Notes: generated by a model from the letters alone, not told the origin. A DNA stretch of 64,000 bases from Mycobacterium sp. 1245111.1 (GCF_001673405.1 NZ_LZLV01000012.1:37182-101181), one strand, 5' to 3'; positions 28,521 to 38,860 are shown, counted from the stretch's first letter. Made by a program: numbers and translations.

Positions 28521-29609
28521 CTAGCGAGTCGCCGACCCCACCGCATCGCTCAACGAGCTGAATCCGCCGTCGCGCAGTCTTAAGGCCAGGCCGTCGTGAA
28601 TGTGCTTGGCCCACAGGCCGCCGCCGTAGATGAAGCCCGTGTAGCCCTGCAGCAGTGAGGCTCCAGCGGTGATCCGGTCCCAGGCGTCGTCGACGGTCTC
28701 GATGCCGCCGACACTGATCAGGGTCAGCCGGTCGCCGACGCGGTCGTACAGGCGCCGCAGCACTTCGCGGGCCCGCTGAGCAACCGGCGGCCCGGAGATG
28801 CCGCCGCTACCGAGCCGCTCGACGCCGGGCGTGCGCAGGCCGTCGCGCGACACCGTGGTGTTGGTGGCGACAATGCCTGCGAGGCCGAGTTCCACGGCCA
28901 GGTCGGCGATGTCGTCGATGTCGGTATCGGCCAGGTCGGGCGCGATCTTCACCAGAACAGGTGTCGAAGTCTCCGCCAGCACCGCCGACAGGATCGACCG
29001 CAGCGACTCTACTGTCTGCAAGTCTCGCAGTCCCGGAGTGTTCGGCGAGCTGACGTTGACCACCACGTACGCAGCATGGGGCCCGACCAGTCGCGCGCTG
29101 GCCCGATAGTCCTCGGCGGCATCCTCGGCAGCGGTGATCTTGGTCTTGCCGATGTTGACGCCTATCGGGACGTCGGACCGGTGGGCGGCCAGCCTCGCGG
29201 CCAGCGCGGCGGCGCCGTGGTTGTTGAAGCCCATTCGGTTGAGCAGGGCGCGGTCCTCGGGTAGCCGGAACAGTCGCGGCGCGGGATTGCCGGGCTGCGC
29301 GTGGGCGGTGACGGTGCCCACCTCGGCATAGCCGAAACCCAGTGTGCCCCAGGCGTTGAGGCCGGTGCCGTCCTTGTCGAAGCCGGCGGCCAGACCGAGT
29401 GGGCCGGGGAAGTGGACGCCGAAGACTGTGCTCGCCAGCACCGGGTCGGTTGGGGCGAGGCGACGGCTCAGTTGGCGCCGCGCCAGCTCGGCGTCGGTGG
29501 CGGCGCGAAGCCCGGCGAAGACGATGCGGTGGATGCGTTCGGCGGGCACCAGGAATAGCAACTGGCGCAGCGTTGCGTACGTCGCTGCCGTCTCCGAAGC
29601 CACCGTCAC
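28521..29609 (-). CDS. pyrD: Dihydroorotate dehydrogenase (quinone), class 2
   Basis: This 362-residue FMN enzyme of pyrimidine synthesis oxidises dihydroorotate to orotate with quinone at the membrane. The N-terminal hydrophobic segment ([14 protein letters not shown]) is the class 2 membrane/quinone region. [11 protein letters not shown] and the catalytic-serine motif [11 protein letters not shown] are present, then IGVNIGKTK and SVGGIE. The start is GTG at 29609, overlapping the stop of the DUF5703 gene (GTGA). It ends the minus-strand lppL-DUF5703-pyrD operon. M. tuberculosis has pyrD beside lppL in the same relative order. Confidence 0.95.
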   Translation of the reverse strand: MTVASETAATYATLRQLLFLVPAERIHRIVFAGLRAATDAELARRQLSRRLAPTDPVLASTVFGVHFPGPLGLAAGFDKDGTGLNAWGTLGFGYAEVGTVTAHAQPGNPAPRLFRLPEDRALLNRMGFNNHGAAALAARLAAHRSDVPIGVNIGKTKITAAEDAAEDYRASARLVGPHAAYVVVNVSSPNTPGLRDLQTVESLRSILSAVLAETSTPVLVKIAPDLADTDIDDIADLAVELGLAGIVATNTTVSRDGLRTPGVERLGSGGISGPPVAQRAREVLRRLYDRVGDRLTLISVGGIETVDDAWDRITAGASLLQGYTGFIYGGGLWAKHIHDGLALRLRDGGFSSLSDAVGSATR

Positions 29610-29857
29610 AGGTCCGGCTGATCGGCTACGTTGTCAGCGCGAGACTTCTTGCGGCGCAACAACACCCGTCTGCTTCCGTCGGTGTAGAGCCGCACCCGAG
29701 TGAGCTCCCAACCGCGATACTCCGCTTCGATGGACAGCCTGGTCGAGGCGCTGAGCCGGGTGACTTCCGGCGGCAGACGCAAAGGGGCCCACTCGTATTC
29801 GTCGGACAGGTCGGTGTTCCACTCCACCGGCATTCTGCCGTTCCGCGCCGCGGTCAA
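29606..29857 (-). CDS. DUF5703-family small protein
   Basis: This protein of up to 83 residues has the conserved core [42 protein letters not shown] in its middle, which I match to DUF5703. It is soluble with a basic C-terminal stretch [11 protein letters not shown]. The first start is TTG at 29857, overlapping the lppL stop (TTGA); ATG at 29833 is the alternative. Its 3' end overlaps pyrD. Function unknown. The coupling on both sides shows it is part of the operon. Confidence 0.7.
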   Translation of the reverse strand: MTAARNGRMPVEWNTDLSDEYEWAPLRLPPEVTRLSASTRLSIEAEYRGWELTRVRLYTDGSRRVLLRRKKSRADNVADQPDL

Positions 29858-30903
29858 CGCGCGCCCGTCGCCGCGTGCTCGATGGTCTGGACACCCGCGC
29901 CGGCACCCGAGACCACGTATAACGTGCCCGCGGCATCGTCGAAGGCCAGCGCGTTGGGTTGCCGCACGGATGGGTACCGTACCTTTTCCAGTGGTATTCC
30001 GGTTGACAGATCGTAACCAATAACAGTATTCGCCGAAGTCTGCGACACCCAGACCAAGCCGTGCGATCCGACGACGCCGTATGGGGACTCCGCGACCGGG
30101 TAGGCCTGCCGGAGGATCAGCGGATCGACCCCGAATACCAGCAGTTGACCGCCCCGGGTGTCCGCCACCAGCAACCGGCCCACCGGGTCGGCCACCATGG
30201 TCGTCGCGCCCTGGCCGGCCCGCAGCGACTGCCCGATGCGGCCGTCGGCGCCGACAGTGACAATCGACGTCTGCCCGCGATCCAGCACTGCGACGGTATT
30301 TCCTTGAGTGGCAAGCGAATCGACGTGCGCATGCACGGCCGTCCGGCTGGCCTCGGTCGCACCGGGTCCCAGCGCATACAGCGTCCCGTCGGCCGTGCCC
30401 AGCACCACCGTGCCGTCCGCGCGACGGGTGATCGCGCTGAAGTCGACGTGGTCGGCATCACGAACGCTCACCCGAGTGGCCTGCCCCCCCGCCAGGTCGA
30501 CCACGAAATAGCCGCCTCGGGTGGACAGATAGACCGAACCGGCGTTGTCGCCGGCCATCCCGGTTGCCGATCCCGGCAGCTGTATCACCCGCTCAGATGT
30601 TTGCTGGGGCCCCATCACGGCGAGGCTCGCCGTCCCGTCGGGGGTAGGTCCAAAAGCCAGTATCGCCAGTTGCCCGGTCTGGCCGTCGAACAGCGCGGTC
30701 TGCGCGCGAGCCTCGAGTACACGGACGACCCCCGCGGGAGCCTGCGTCACCGGCGGAGACTGTGCCGCCTGCGCCGGTGCGACCCCGGCTGGCAGGTCGT
30801 CGAACGTCTTCTTGGAGCACGCGGTCGGGCCAACGAGTGAAAACAGCAGGCCAATGGCAACTATCCGACGCACATGTGCGGTGCGTTTGCGGTTTGCTGG
30901 CAC
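29854..30903 (-). CDS. lppL: Beta-propeller lipoprotein LppL-like
   Basis: This 349-residue secreted lipoprotein resembles LppL (M. tuberculosis Rv2138). The N-terminus has basic residues, a hydrophobic stretch (IVAIGLLFSLVG) and a lipidation cysteine at about residue 29 (GPTAC, a slightly atypical lipobox). The rest contains repeated short beta-sheet units (TALFDGQTGQLAIL, GTVVLGTADGTLYAL, GRLLVADTRGGQLLVF), as in a beta-propeller. The GTG start is at 30903. Its gene leads the operon with the DUF5703 and pyrD genes. Function unknown. Confidence 0.85.
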   Translation of the reverse strand: MPANRKRTAHVRRIVAIGLLFSLVGPTACSKKTFDDLPAGVAPAQAAQSPPVTQAPAGVVRVLEARAQTALFDGQTGQLAILAFGPTPDGTASLAVMGPQQTSERVIQLPGSATGMAGDNAGSVYLSTRGGYFVVDLAGGQATRVSVRDADHVDFSAITRRADGTVVLGTADGTLYALGPGATEASRTAVHAHVDSLATQGNTVAVLDRGQTSIVTVGADGRIGQSLRAGQGATTMVADPVGRLLVADTRGGQLLVFGVDPLILRQAYPVAESPYGVVGSHGLVWVSQTSANTVIGYDLSTGIPLEKVRYPSVRQPNALAFDDAAGTLYVVSGAGAGVQTIEHAATGAR

Positions 30904-31041
30904 GGGGTAACTCTCAGGTTATCGGGGGCTCGCCGGCGTAAAAGGGGTGGTCCAATTGGAGTTCGATCCTAGAGATCATTGGTCGACGCGGCTCGGGTCT
31001 GTGGGAGTTGCCCAATGAATGCAGCGAGGTATGGTCACCGT

Positions 31042-31356
31042 ATGAGCGTTGCCGAACATGGCCAATTCTCAGACGGAGAGTTTGCTATCGAGGACATGTG
31101 GCTCGGAGTCTTTTCCACCAAAATCCTGGCCAGCGGGTTCGGCCAGGTAGGCGACGGCCGAAGTTTCGCGTTCTGCATCGAGGGTCAGACGTTGCTGGTC
31201 GAGGTGTACCGGCCGCGGCTCAAGGGCCCGGTTCCACAACCTGAGGACGTTGTCGCCACGGCGCGACGAAATGTGGTCGACGTCGACATCGCCGACGAAC
31301 GCAGCCTGGGTGCCGCGGTCCGCGACGCGGTTGCCCTCGCCGAAGCGTCCATCTAG
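31042..31356 (+). CDS. Conserved hypothetical protein (Rv2137c-like position)
   Basis: This soluble protein of about 104 residues begins MSVAEHGQFSDGEF and ends in a helix containing AAVRDAVALAEASI. Its position between lppL and uppP corresponds to M. tuberculosis Rv2137c. No known domain is visible to me. ATG at 31042 is chosen because of GAGGTATGG upstream; ATG at 31015 would add nine residues. It is probably transcribed ahead of uppP. Confidence 0.65.
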   Translation: MSVAEHGQFSDGEFAIEDMWLGVFSTKILASGFGQVGDGRSFAFCIEGQTLLVEVYRPRLKGPVPQPEDVVATARRNVVDVDIADERSLGAAVRDAVALAEASI

Positions 31357-31428
31357 ACACCGCAGGGCTGTTACGCGTCCCGACTTCGGTCACCCGGTAC
31401 GGTCGTCGTCGTGCAAGCGGTGCAGGCG

Positions 31429-32259
31429 ATGTCGTGGTGGCAGGTTGTCGTGTTGGCCGTGGTGCAGGGCCTGACCGAATTTCTGCCCGTGTCATCCTCC
31501 GGCCACCTGGCGATTGTTTCTCGGCTTTTCTTCGCCGACGATGCCGGTGCTTCGTTCACCGCCGTGACTCAATTGGGCACTGAGGCAGCGGTTTTGGTGT
31601 ACTTCGCCCGTGACATAGTGCGAATCGTCACGGCGTGGTTCAAAGGCTTGCTGAACCCGGCCCATCGCGGGGTCGATTACCGCCTGGGCTGGTACGTCAT
31701 CATCGGCACGATCCCGATCTGCGTGCTCGGCCTGCTGTTCAAGGACCAGATCCGCTCGGGCGTGCGCAACATGTGGGTGATCGCGACGGCGTTGGTGCTG
31801 TTCTCGGCGGTGATCGCGCTGGCCGAACGTCTCGGGCGGCAGAGCCGCAATGTCGACCGACTGACCTGGCGCGACGCCGTCGTCGTGGGCGTCGCCCAAA
31901 CGCTGGCGCTGGTGCCCGGGGTATCTCGGTCGGGGTCGACGATCAGCGCAGGCCTGTTCCTCGGCCTGGAGCGCGAATTGTCCGCCAGGTTCGGCTTCCT
32001 GCTGGCGATTCCGGCGGTGTTCGCATCGGGGTTGTTCTCGGTACCGGACGCGTTTCACCCGGTGCTGGAGGGCATGAGCGCGACCGGCCCGCAACTGGTG
32101 GCGGCGATGGCGATCGCATTCGTGGTCGGCTTGGCCGCGGTCGCCTGGTTCTTGCGATTCCTGTTGCGCCACAGCATGTATTGGTTCGTCGGCTATCGGG
32201 TGGTGGCTGGAGTCGCCGTGATGATCCTGCTGGCCACCGGGGCGGTGAGTGCGGTATGA
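31429..32259 (+). CDS. uppP: Undecaprenyl-diphosphatase
   Basis: This 276-residue integral membrane enzyme dephosphorylates undecaprenyl (in mycobacteria decaprenyl) diphosphate to recycle the lipid carrier for cell-wall synthesis. The two family motifs are [16 protein letters not shown] near residue 15 and [15 protein letters not shown] near residue 160, and about eight hydrophobic segments are present. The start ATG at 31429 reads MSWWQVVV, as in M. tuberculosis Rv2136c, and gives the usual length. Its stop overlaps the start of the next gene (ATGA). Confidence 0.95.
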   Translation: MSWWQVVVLAVVQGLTEFLPVSSSGHLAIVSRLFFADDAGASFTAVTQLGTEAAVLVYFARDIVRIVTAWFKGLLNPAHRGVDYRLGWYVIIGTIPICVLGLLFKDQIRSGVRNMWVIATALVLFSAVIALAERLGRQSRNVDRLTWRDAVVVGVAQTLALVPGVSRSGSTISAGLFLGLERELSARFGFLLAIPAVFASGLFSVPDAFHPVLEGMSATGPQLVAAMAIAFVVGLAAVAWFLRFLLRHSMYWFVGYRVVAGVAVMILLATGAVSAV

Positions 32260-32948
32260 CGGTGATCCTGCTGAGGCACGGCCGGTCCACCTCCAACACG
32301 GCGCACACCCTGGCAGGCCGCTCCGAGGGCGTCGAGCTCGACGACAAGGGTCGCCAGCAAGCCGCCGAGCTGGTCGACCGCCTCGACGGGTTGCCGATTC
32401 GCGCGGTGGTGAGCTCGCCGCTGGTGCGGTGCCGCCAGACCGTCGAGCCGCTGGCCGCTGCGCTGGGTGTCGAAGTGAGCGTCGACGACCGGCTTGCCGA
32501 GGTCGACTACGGCGAGTGGACCGGGCGCAAACTCGGCGAGCTGGTCAAGGAGCCGCTGTGGGCGGTGGTCCAGGCTCACCCGAGCGCGGCGGTGTTCCCC
32601 GGCGGCGAGGGGCTGGCCGAGGTGCAGAGGCGCGCCGTCGCCGCTGTCCGTGAGCACGACGCGAAGCTGGCCGAGCACAACGACGGCGACGTGCTGTGGC
32701 TGGCTTGTACTCACGGCGATGTCATCAAGGCCGTCGTCGCCGATGCGCTGGGCGTGCATCTGGATGGTTTCCAGCGGATCTCGGCCGACCCGGCGTCGGT
32801 GAGCGTGATCCGCTACACCCGTCTTCGCCCGTTTGTGCTGCACTCCAACCACACCGGGGCGAGCCTGACGTCCGCGTTGACGCCGCCACCGGCTGCCGAG
32901 GGCGACACGCCAGCCCACGATGCGGTGGTCGGCGGTTCGACGGACTGA
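32256..32948 (+). CDS. Histidine phosphatase (Rv2135c-like)
   Basis: This 230-residue protein of the histidine phosphatase (phosphoglycerate-mutase-like) superfamily opens with the catalytic signature [10 protein letters not shown], has an Arg and Glu in [10 protein letters not shown] and [10 protein letters not shown], and a second His in [11 protein letters not shown] Pro/Ala-rich tail extends beyond the domain. It is coupled to uppP by an ATGA overlap and corresponds in order to Rv2135c. It is likely a phosphatase. A true mutase role is less likely because of the family it resembles. Substrate unknown. Confidence 0.88.
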   Translation: MTVILLRHGRSTSNTAHTLAGRSEGVELDDKGRQQAAELVDRLDGLPIRAVVSSPLVRCRQTVEPLAAALGVEVSVDDRLAEVDYGEWTGRKLGELVKEPLWAVVQAHPSAAVFPGGEGLAEVQRRAVAAVREHDAKLAEHNDGDVLWLACTHGDVIKAVVADALGVHLDGFQRISADPASVSVIRYTRLRPFVLHSNHTGASLTSALTPPPAAEGDTPAHDAVVGGSTD

Positions 32949-33016
32949 GCCGTCGCCGTCGAAGACCTGCCCTGGAATTACGACTCCGCTGCATCAGCCG
33001 GTATTTTGGAAGTGTC

Positions 33017-33604
33017 ATGTCTCGTGCGATCCACGTCTTCCGCTCACCCGACCGATTCGTCGCCGGGACCGTCGGGCAGCCCGGAAACCGCACGTTCTAT
33101 CTGCAGGCCGTGCACGACGCCCGGGTGGTGTCGGTGGTGCTGGAAAAACAGCAAGTCGCGGTGCTCGCCGAGCGGATCGACGCACTGCTGGTCGAGGTCA
33201 ACCGTCGCTTCGGCACACCGGTTCCGCCCGAGACCGACAAGGTGGAAGACCTCAGCCCGCTGGTGACTCCCGTCGACGCGGAATTCCGGGTCGGGACGAT
33301 GGGATTGGGCTGGGATTCCGAAGCCCAGACCGTGGTCGTCGAACTGCTCGCCGTCAGCGACACCGAGTTCGACGCGTCGGTGGTGCTCGACGACACCGAC
33401 GAAGGGCCCGACGCCGTGCGGGTGTTCCTTACCCCGCAGTCGGCCCGCGAGTTCGCCACCCGTTCCAACGCCGTCATCTCCGCCGGCCGCCCGCCCTGCC
33501 CGCTGTGCGACGAGCCGCTGGACGCCGAGGGACACATCTGTGCGCGAACGAACGGCTACCGGCGCAGTGCGCTGCTCGGGCCGGACGATGACGCAGAGGC
33601 CTGA
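33017..33604 (+). CDS. DUF3090-family protein (Rv2134c-like)
   Basis: This 195-residue DUF3090 protein is conserved in actinobacteria. It has an N-terminal beta-rich part (SRAIHVFRSPDRFVAGTVG) and a C-terminal zinc-ribbon-like motif CPLCDEPLDAEGHIC near residues 165-180. The start ATG at 33017 is chosen because the longer frame lacks an RBS. The 3' end overlaps the start of the next gene. Function unknown. It travels with the SCO1664-family gene. Confidence 0.85.
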   Translation: MSRAIHVFRSPDRFVAGTVGQPGNRTFYLQAVHDARVVSVVLEKQQVAVLAERIDALLVEVNRRFGTPVPPETDKVEDLSPLVTPVDAEFRVGTMGLGWDSEAQTVVVELLAVSDTEFDASVVLDDTDEGPDAVRVFLTPQSAREFATRSNAVISAGRPPCPLCDEPLDAEGHICARTNGYRRSALLGPDDDAEA

Positions 33605-34403
33605 CGATCGCGAGGTCCTGCGCACCGGTGAGTTGACGGTCTTGGGACGCATCCGCTCCGCGAGCAACGCCACCTTTCTGTGCGAGGCGACTCTGGGCGG
33701 CCACACCGTGCATTGCGTGTACAAGCCGATCGCCGGCGAGCAGCCGCTGTGGGACTTTCCCGACGGCACCCTGGCCGGCCGCGAGCTCGGCGCCTACCTG
33801 GTCTCAGCGCATCTCGGCTGGAACATCGTGCCCTACACCATCATTCGACACGGTCCGGGTGGCCCGGGGATGCTGCAGCTGTGGATCGACCAACCGGGCG
33901 ATACGCCCGACTCCGAACCCGGGCCCGAGCTCGATCTGGTCGACCTGGTTCCGGCCGACAACTGCCCGGCCGGCTACCTTCCGGTGCTGCGGGCCTACGA
34001 CTACGCCGGCGATCCGGTCGAGCTGGTGCACGCCGACGACGTTCGGCTGTGGCGGATGGCGGTGTTCGACGTGCTGGTCAACAACGCCGACCGCAAGGGT
34101 GGCCACGTGCTGCGCGGCCTCAACGGCGAGGTTTACGGCGTCGACCACGGGGTGAGCCTGCACGTCGAGGACAAGCTTCGCACCGTGCTCTGGGGATGGG
34201 CCGGCAAGAAAATCGACGACAAGACGTTGGAGGCGGTGTCCTGTCTGGTCGACGGGCTGGCCGACTCGCTCGGGGACGCCCTCGCCGAGCACATCACCAG
34301 CGCGGAGATCGCCGCGCTACGGCTGCGGGCGCGCGTGCTGCTGGCGCACCCGGTGATGCCCACCCCCGACCGGCACCGCCCGATTCCATGGCCCGCGTTC
34401 TAG
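33588..34403 (+). CDS. SCO1664-family protein, PI3/4-kinase-like fold (Rv2133c-like)
   Basis: This 271-residue protein is of the SCO1664/TIGR03843 family, described as related to the PI3/4-kinase fold. FLCEATLGGHTVHCVYKPIAGEQPLWDFPDGTL gives a nucleotide-contact-like Lys in VYKP, and FDVLVNNADRKGGHVL plus YGVDHGVSLH resemble the HipA/PI3K-type catalytic loop (N..DR) and metal DH motif. It begins 17 bases before the DUF3090 stop. The kinase substrate is unknown. The pairing with DUF3090 is constant in actinobacteria as far as I recall. Confidence 0.82.
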   Translation: MTQRPDDREVLRTGELTVLGRIRSASNATFLCEATLGGHTVHCVYKPIAGEQPLWDFPDGTLAGRELGAYLVSAHLGWNIVPYTIIRHGPGGPGMLQLWIDQPGDTPDSEPGPELDLVDLVPADNCPAGYLPVLRAYDYAGDPVELVHADDVRLWRMAVFDVLVNNADRKGGHVLRGLNGEVYGVDHGVSLHVEDKLRTVLWGWAGKKIDDKTLEAVSCLVDGLADSLGDALAEHITSAEIAALRLRARVLLAHPVMPTPDRHRPIPWPAF

Positions 34404-34409
34404 TCGCCG

Positions 34410-34916
34410 ATGTCCCGCTCACTGTCGCTGTCGCTGGAGGCTCCCGTCTCGGTCGACGAAGTCCTGGCAACGTTCACCGATGAGGCCTACTGGCGGGCGC
34501 GGCTGGCCGCCTTCGACGGCGGCACCGCCGCCCTGGATGGGTTGACCGTCGATCCGGACGGAAAAGTGTCGGCGGCGTTGACCGTCAACCTTTTCGCCAG
34601 TCGACTGCCGAAAGTGGTGACCGCGTTGGTCCCCGGCGACTTCACAATGGCTCGCACCGAAACCTGGCGCCCGGCGGGCGACGGCACCGCGCGCGGTGTG
34701 ATCACGGTAAAGGTGCCGGGGGCGCCGGTAGCCGCGGCCGGCGAGGTGTTTTTGGTGCCGGTAAAAACGGGATCGCGGATGGAGTTCAGCACCAAGGTGC
34801 GGGTGAGCATCCCGCTTGTCGGCGGTCAGGTGGAGAACTTCATCGTCAGCCGGCTCGGCGACGAGATCAGGGCGGTCCAACGCTTCACCAACGACTGGAT
34901 CGTGACGAACCGCTGA
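34410..34916 (+). CDS. DUF2505-family protein
   Basis: This 168-residue DUF2505 protein is of START/SRPBCC-like make-up: [32 protein letters not shown] at the N-terminus and a C-terminal helix ([23 protein letters not shown]) that would close a lipid-like cavity. No catalytic residues are evident. It starts seven bases after the SCO1664-family gene and is in the same operon, followed by cysQ. Function unknown. Confidence 0.85.
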   Translation: MSRSLSLSLEAPVSVDEVLATFTDEAYWRARLAAFDGGTAALDGLTVDPDGKVSAALTVNLFASRLPKVVTALVPGDFTMARTETWRPAGDGTARGVITVKVPGAPVAAAGEVFLVPVKTGSRMEFSTKVRVSIPLVGGQVENFIVSRLGDEIRAVQRFTNDWIVTNR

Positions 34917-34938
34917 GGTCGTCAGCGATACTGGACCG

Positions 34939-35709
34939 GTGACCTCCGAGCCTCTCAGCGACGCGGCGCTGGCCGCCGACCTTGCCGAAGAGGCGGGAAA
35001 GCTGCTACTGCAGGTTCGCGATCGGGTCGGTTTCCACCACCCGTGGCTGCTCGGCGACGAGGGCGACAGCCAGGCCAACGCGTTACTGCTCAAGCGAATC
35101 CATGCCGAGCGACCCGGCGACGCGGTGCTCAGCGAAGAGGCGTACGACGACCTGAACCGGCTGCAGTCCGACCGGGTCTGGATCGTCGACCCGCTGGACG
35201 GAACGCGCGAATTCTCCTGGGAGGGCCGCGACGACTGGGCCGTGCACGTCGCGTTGTGGCAGCGCAACGGCGGACCCAACGGCGCGATCACCGACGCCGC
35301 GGTCGCCCTGCCGGCGATGGGGGAGTTGCATCGCAGCGACACCGTAACCGCGCCCACCACAACGCTTTCCGGCCCGATCCGGATCACCGCCAGCTCCAAT
35401 CGTCCGCCGGCGGTGCTGTACTACCTGGCCCGTCAGCTCGACGTGGAGTTCGTCCGGATCGGCTCGGCCGGCGCCAAAGCGATGTCGGTGATCCGCGGCG
35501 ACGCCGATGCCTACATCCACGCCGGCGGGCAGTGGGAGTGGGATTCGGCGGCCCCGGCGGGCGTGATCCTGGCCGCCGGAATGCACGCGTCGCGGCTGGA
35601 CGGCTCCGAGATGATCTACAACCGGCCCGACCCGTATCTGCCCGACTTCTTGATGTGTCGCGCCGAACTCGCGGATCTGTTGCTGGGCGCGATCCGGCTG
35701 GCCAGTTGA
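34939..35709 (+). CDS. cysQ: 3'-phosphoadenosine 5'-phosphate phosphatase
   Basis: This 256-residue inositol-monophosphatase-fold enzyme is equivalent to CysQ (Rv2131c), which removes the 3'-phosphate of PAP and PAPS and so balances sulfate assimilation. Metal-binding motifs: EEAYDDL (Glu), [12 protein letters not shown] (Asp and Thr), and [16 protein letters not shown] near residue 205 (last Asp). The start is GTG at 34939. It is next to mshC, linking sulfur activation and mycothiol synthesis in one operon, as in M. tuberculosis. Confidence 0.92.
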   Translation: MTSEPLSDAALAADLAEEAGKLLLQVRDRVGFHHPWLLGDEGDSQANALLLKRIHAERPGDAVLSEEAYDDLNRLQSDRVWIVDPLDGTREFSWEGRDDWAVHVALWQRNGGPNGAITDAAVALPAMGELHRSDTVTAPTTTLSGPIRITASSNRPPAVLYYLARQLDVEFVRIGSAGAKAMSVIRGDADAYIHAGGQWEWDSAAPAGVILAAGMHASRLDGSEMIYNRPDPYLPDFLMCRAELADLLLGAIRLAS

Positions 35710-35832
35710 ACCGGCGCAGGAATTTTCAGCCCCCTGCCAGCAGTTGCCGATGGCATGTTGACGTCCGCGCAGCCTGGGGTTTCTGCGGCCCGCTCCACGG
35801 GCTGCACGGTCGGCCCACCTAAAGTTGGCGCT

Positions 35833-37074
35833 ATGCAATCCTGGCAGGCCGCCCCGCTACCGGAGCTGCCCGGACGCGGCCCGGAGTTGCGGCTCTACGA
35901 CAGCGCCGACCGCCAGGTTCGCCCGGTCTCGGCCGGGCCGACAGCCAGCATGTACGTCTGCGGCATCACGCCCTATGACGCCACCCACCTCGGCCACGCA
36001 GCCACCTACCTCGCGTTCGACCTGATCCACCGGATCTGGCGCGATCTCGGCCACGACGTGCACTACGTGCAGAACGTCACCGATGTCGACGACCCCCTGT
36101 TCGAGCGGGCCAACCGCGACGGCATCGACTGGCGCGACCTGGCCGCCCGCGAGGTCGAGCTGTATCGCGCGGACATGACCGCGCTGCGGGTGCTGCCGCC
36201 ACGCGAATACGTCGCAGCCACCGACTCGGTCGCCGAGGTCATCGAGCTCGTCGAGAAAATGCTGGCCTCGGGGGCCGCCTACACAGTCGAGGACGCCGAA
36301 TTCCCCGACGTCTACTTCCGCGCCGACGCCACCCTGCAGTTCGGCTACGAGTCCGGCTACGACCGCGACACCATGCTTGCCCTGTTCGCCGAACGCGGCG
36401 GCGACCCGGACCGGTCGGGCAAGACCGATCAGCTCGACGCGCTGCTGTGGCGCGCCGCGCGGCCCGGCGAACCGAGTTGGCAGTCGCCGTTCGGCGCCGG
36501 CCGCCCGGGCTGGCACGTCGAATGCGCCGCGATCGCGCTCAGCCGCATCGGCAGCGGTCTCGACATCCAGGGCGGCGGCAGCGACCTGATCTTCCCGCAC
36601 CACGAGTTCACCGCCGCGCACGCCGAATCGGTCAGCGGCGAAAGACGATTCGCCGGACACTACGTCCACGCCGGCATGATCGGCTGGGACGGCCACAAGA
36701 TGTCGAAGAGCCGAGGCAACCTGGTCCTGGTGTCGGGTTTGCGTGCGGAGGGTGTCGAGCCCGCCGCGATTCGGCTGGGCCTGCTGGCCGGGCACTACCG
36801 GGCCGACCGCGAATGGACGCCGCAGGTGCTCGACGACGCTCAGGCCCGGCTGCAGCGCTGGCGAGCAGCGACCGCCCTGGCGGCCGGCCCGGACGCCACC
36901 GACGTGGTCGCCCGGGTTCGCCAGTATCTGGCCGACGATCTTAATACACCCAAAGCGCTTGCCGCACTTGATGGTTGGACAACTGATGCGGTGGAGTACG
37001 GCGGTCACGACGCCGACGCGCCGCGCGTCGTGGCGGCCATGGCCGATGCGCTACTTGGAGTGGAATTGTCCTGA
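35833..37074 (+). CDS. mshC: Cysteine:1-D-myo-inosityl 2-amino-2-deoxy-glucopyranoside ligase
   Basis: This 413-residue ATP-dependent ligase (length as in M. tuberculosis MshC) joins cysteine to GlcN-Ins, the penultimate step of mycothiol synthesis. The class I aminoacyl-tRNA-synthetase fold is clear: zinc-site Cys in [19 protein letters not shown] with a THLGH form of HIGH, then KMSKSRGN in the C-terminal half, and HVECAAIAL plus [11 protein letters not shown] as zinc-site residues. The ATG at 35833 is chosen over the longer frame. It precedes the SDR gene and follows cysQ. Confidence 0.95.
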   Translation: MQSWQAAPLPELPGRGPELRLYDSADRQVRPVSAGPTASMYVCGITPYDATHLGHAATYLAFDLIHRIWRDLGHDVHYVQNVTDVDDPLFERANRDGIDWRDLAAREVELYRADMTALRVLPPREYVAATDSVAEVIELVEKMLASGAAYTVEDAEFPDVYFRADATLQFGYESGYDRDTMLALFAERGGDPDRSGKTDQLDALLWRAARPGEPSWQSPFGAGRPGWHVECAAIALSRIGSGLDIQGGGSDLIFPHHEFTAAHAESVSGERRFAGHYVHAGMIGWDGHKMSKSRGNLVLVSGLRAEGVEPAAIRLGLLAGHYRADREWTPQVLDDAQARLQRWRAATALAAGPDATDVVARVRQYLADDLNTPKALAALDGWTTDAVEYGGHDADAPRVVAAMADALLGVELS

Positions 37075-37103
37075 GTGCGGCTGGTGCGGGTAGGTTGCCC
37101 GCC

Positions 37104-37985
37104 ATGACGCCATTGAACTCGCAAGTCGTATTCATTACCGGTGGAGGCCAGGGCATCGGGGCCGAGGTGGCCCGCCGCCTGCACGCCAAGGGCGCCAAGC
37201 TGGTGCTGACCGACCTGGACGCGGGCGCCCTGGCCGAGCGGGCCGCCGAGTTCGGCGGCGACGAGCATGTGCTGACCGTCGTGGCCGACGTCCGCGATCT
37301 CGAGGCCATGCAGGCCGCGGCGGCGCAGGCCGTCGAGAGGTTCGGCGGTATCGACACCGTCGTCGCCAACGCCGGTATCGCCAGCTACGGCTCGGTGCTG
37401 CACGTCGACCCCGACGCGGTCAAGCGGGTGCTCGACGTCAACCTGCTCGGCGTTTTTCACACCGTGCGCGCCGCCTTGCCGTCGATCATCGAACGCAAGG
37501 GTTACGTGTTGGTGGTCTCGTCGCTGGCCGCGTTCACCGCGGCGCCCGGCATGGCGCCCTACGACATGTCCAAAGCGGGCAACGAGCATCTCGCGCATGC
37601 GCTTCGGCTCGAAGTCGCCCACCTCGGGGTTGCGGTCGGATCGGCGCACATGTCCTGGATCGACACGGCGCTGGTCCGCGACACCCAGAAGGATCTGCCG
37701 GTGTTCCGTGAGCAGCTGGCGAAGTTCCCGTGGCCGCTGAACAAGACGACGTCGGTGGACAAGTGCGCCGCGGCGTTCGTCGACGGCATCGAGCACCGCA
37801 AGAAACGCGTGTACTGCCCGGGCTGGGTGGGGGTGTTCCGGTGGATGAAGCCGTTCCTGTCGACACCGTTCGGGGAGGGCCCGATCCTCAAGACCGCCGG
37901 TGGGCAGGTGGCCCGGATGGACGCCGAGGTTGCCGCGCTCGGCCGGTCGGTCAGCGCGCACACCCAGCAGCTCGATAAGCCCTAG
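37104..37985 (+). CDS. Short-chain dehydrogenase/reductase (Rv2129c-like)
   Basis: This 293-residue SDR, the same length as M. tuberculosis Rv2129c, has the NAD(P)-binding motif TGGGQGIG at residues 13-20, VVANAGIAS as the NNAG-type segment, and active-site residues Ser in VVSSLAAF and the Tyr-Lys pair in YDMSKAG. The start ATG at 37104 follows GGTAGG, and the operon context agrees. Substrate unknown. Its 3' end converges with the PAC2 gene. Confidence 0.88.
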   Translation: MTPLNSQVVFITGGGQGIGAEVARRLHAKGAKLVLTDLDAGALAERAAEFGGDEHVLTVVADVRDLEAMQAAAAQAVERFGGIDTVVANAGIASYGSVLHVDPDAVKRVLDVNLLGVFHTVRAALPSIIERKGYVLVVSSLAAFTAAPGMAPYDMSKAGNEHLAHALRLEVAHLGVAVGSAHMSWIDTALVRDTQKDLPVFREQLAKFPWPLNKTTSVDKCAAAFVDGIEHRKKRVYCPGWVGVFRWMKPFLSTPFGEGPILKTAGGQVARMDAEVAALGRSVSAHTQQLDKP

Positions 37986-38860
37986 CGCCCGAAGCCCGGT
38001 CGACGGCGTCGCAGGTAGCGCTCGAACTCCGCGGCCAGCGCGTCGCCGTCGATCTTGCCCAGCGCCTCGGTCATGTCGACCTCGGCGTCCCCGCGCTGCT
38101 CCAAACTCTGCACGTATTCAGCGATTTCGTCGTCGTCAGTCGTCATCTCGGTGACCGCCTGCTCCCACTCCTCGGCCTGGGCGGGCAGGTCGGCCAGCGG
38201 AACCTCGATGTCGAGCACCTCCTCGACGCGGCGCAGCAGCGCGACCGTCGCCTTCGGGTTGGGCGGCTGCGACACGTAGTGCGGGACCGCCGCCCAGAAC
38301 GTGACGGCAGGGATCCCGGCAGCGACGCAGGCGTCCTGGAACACCCCGGCGATGCCGGTCGGTCCCTCGTACCGGGTCTCCTGCAGGCCGAAGCGCCGCG
38401 CCGACTCGGGGGAGTAGGCGGCCCCGGACACCGGCACCGGTCGGGTGTGCGGCGTGTCGGCCAGCAGGGCACCCAGGATCACCACGGTGTCGACGTTGAG
38501 CTTGTCGGCGACGGCCAGCAGCTCGGCGCAGAAGGTCCGCCACCGCATGTTCGGCTCGACGCCGTGCATCAGCACGATGTCGCGATCGGCGCCCGGCGGG
38601 CGGCAGTGCGAGATCCGCATCGACGGCCACACCAGCTCCCGCGTCACGCCGTCGACCTGCCGGATGACCGGGCGGTTCACCTGGTAGTCGTAGTACGCCT
38701 CGTCGTCGATTTCGAGGATTGGATCGGCCTCCCAGATGGCATCCAGGTGCTCGAGCGCGTCGCTGGCCGCGTCGCCGGCGTCATTCCAGCCCTCGAACGC
38801 AGCCACGACGATCGTGTTGTGCAGGTCGGGGAACGAGGAGCTGACATCCGGCGAGGTCAC
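37982..38860 (-). CDS. PAC2-family protein (Rv2125-like)
   Basis: This 292-residue PAC2-family protein has the fold of proteasome assembly chaperone 2 (also called DUF75). AAFEGWNDAGDAASDALEHL near residue 22 and the central ILGALLADTPHTRPV near 150 are typical. The C-terminal tail is acidic and then Arg-rich. It starts with GTG at 38860 and diverges from metH. In actinobacteria its exact function is unknown. Rv2125 in M. tuberculosis has the same length. A link to the nearby proteasome locus is suggestive only. Confidence 0.88.
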   Translation of the reverse strand: MTSPDVSSSFPDLHNTIVVAAFEGWNDAGDAASDALEHLDAIWEADPILEIDDEAYYDYQVNRPVIRQVDGVTRELVWPSMRISHCRPPGADRDIVLMHGVEPNMRWRTFCAELLAVADKLNVDTVVILGALLADTPHTRPVPVSGAAYSPESARRFGLQETRYEGPTGIAGVFQDACVAAGIPAVTFWAAVPHYVSQPPNPKATVALLRRVEEVLDIEVPLADLPAQAEEWEQAVTEMTTDDDEIAEYVQSLEQRGDAEVDMTEALGKIDGDALAAEFERYLRRRRPGFGR

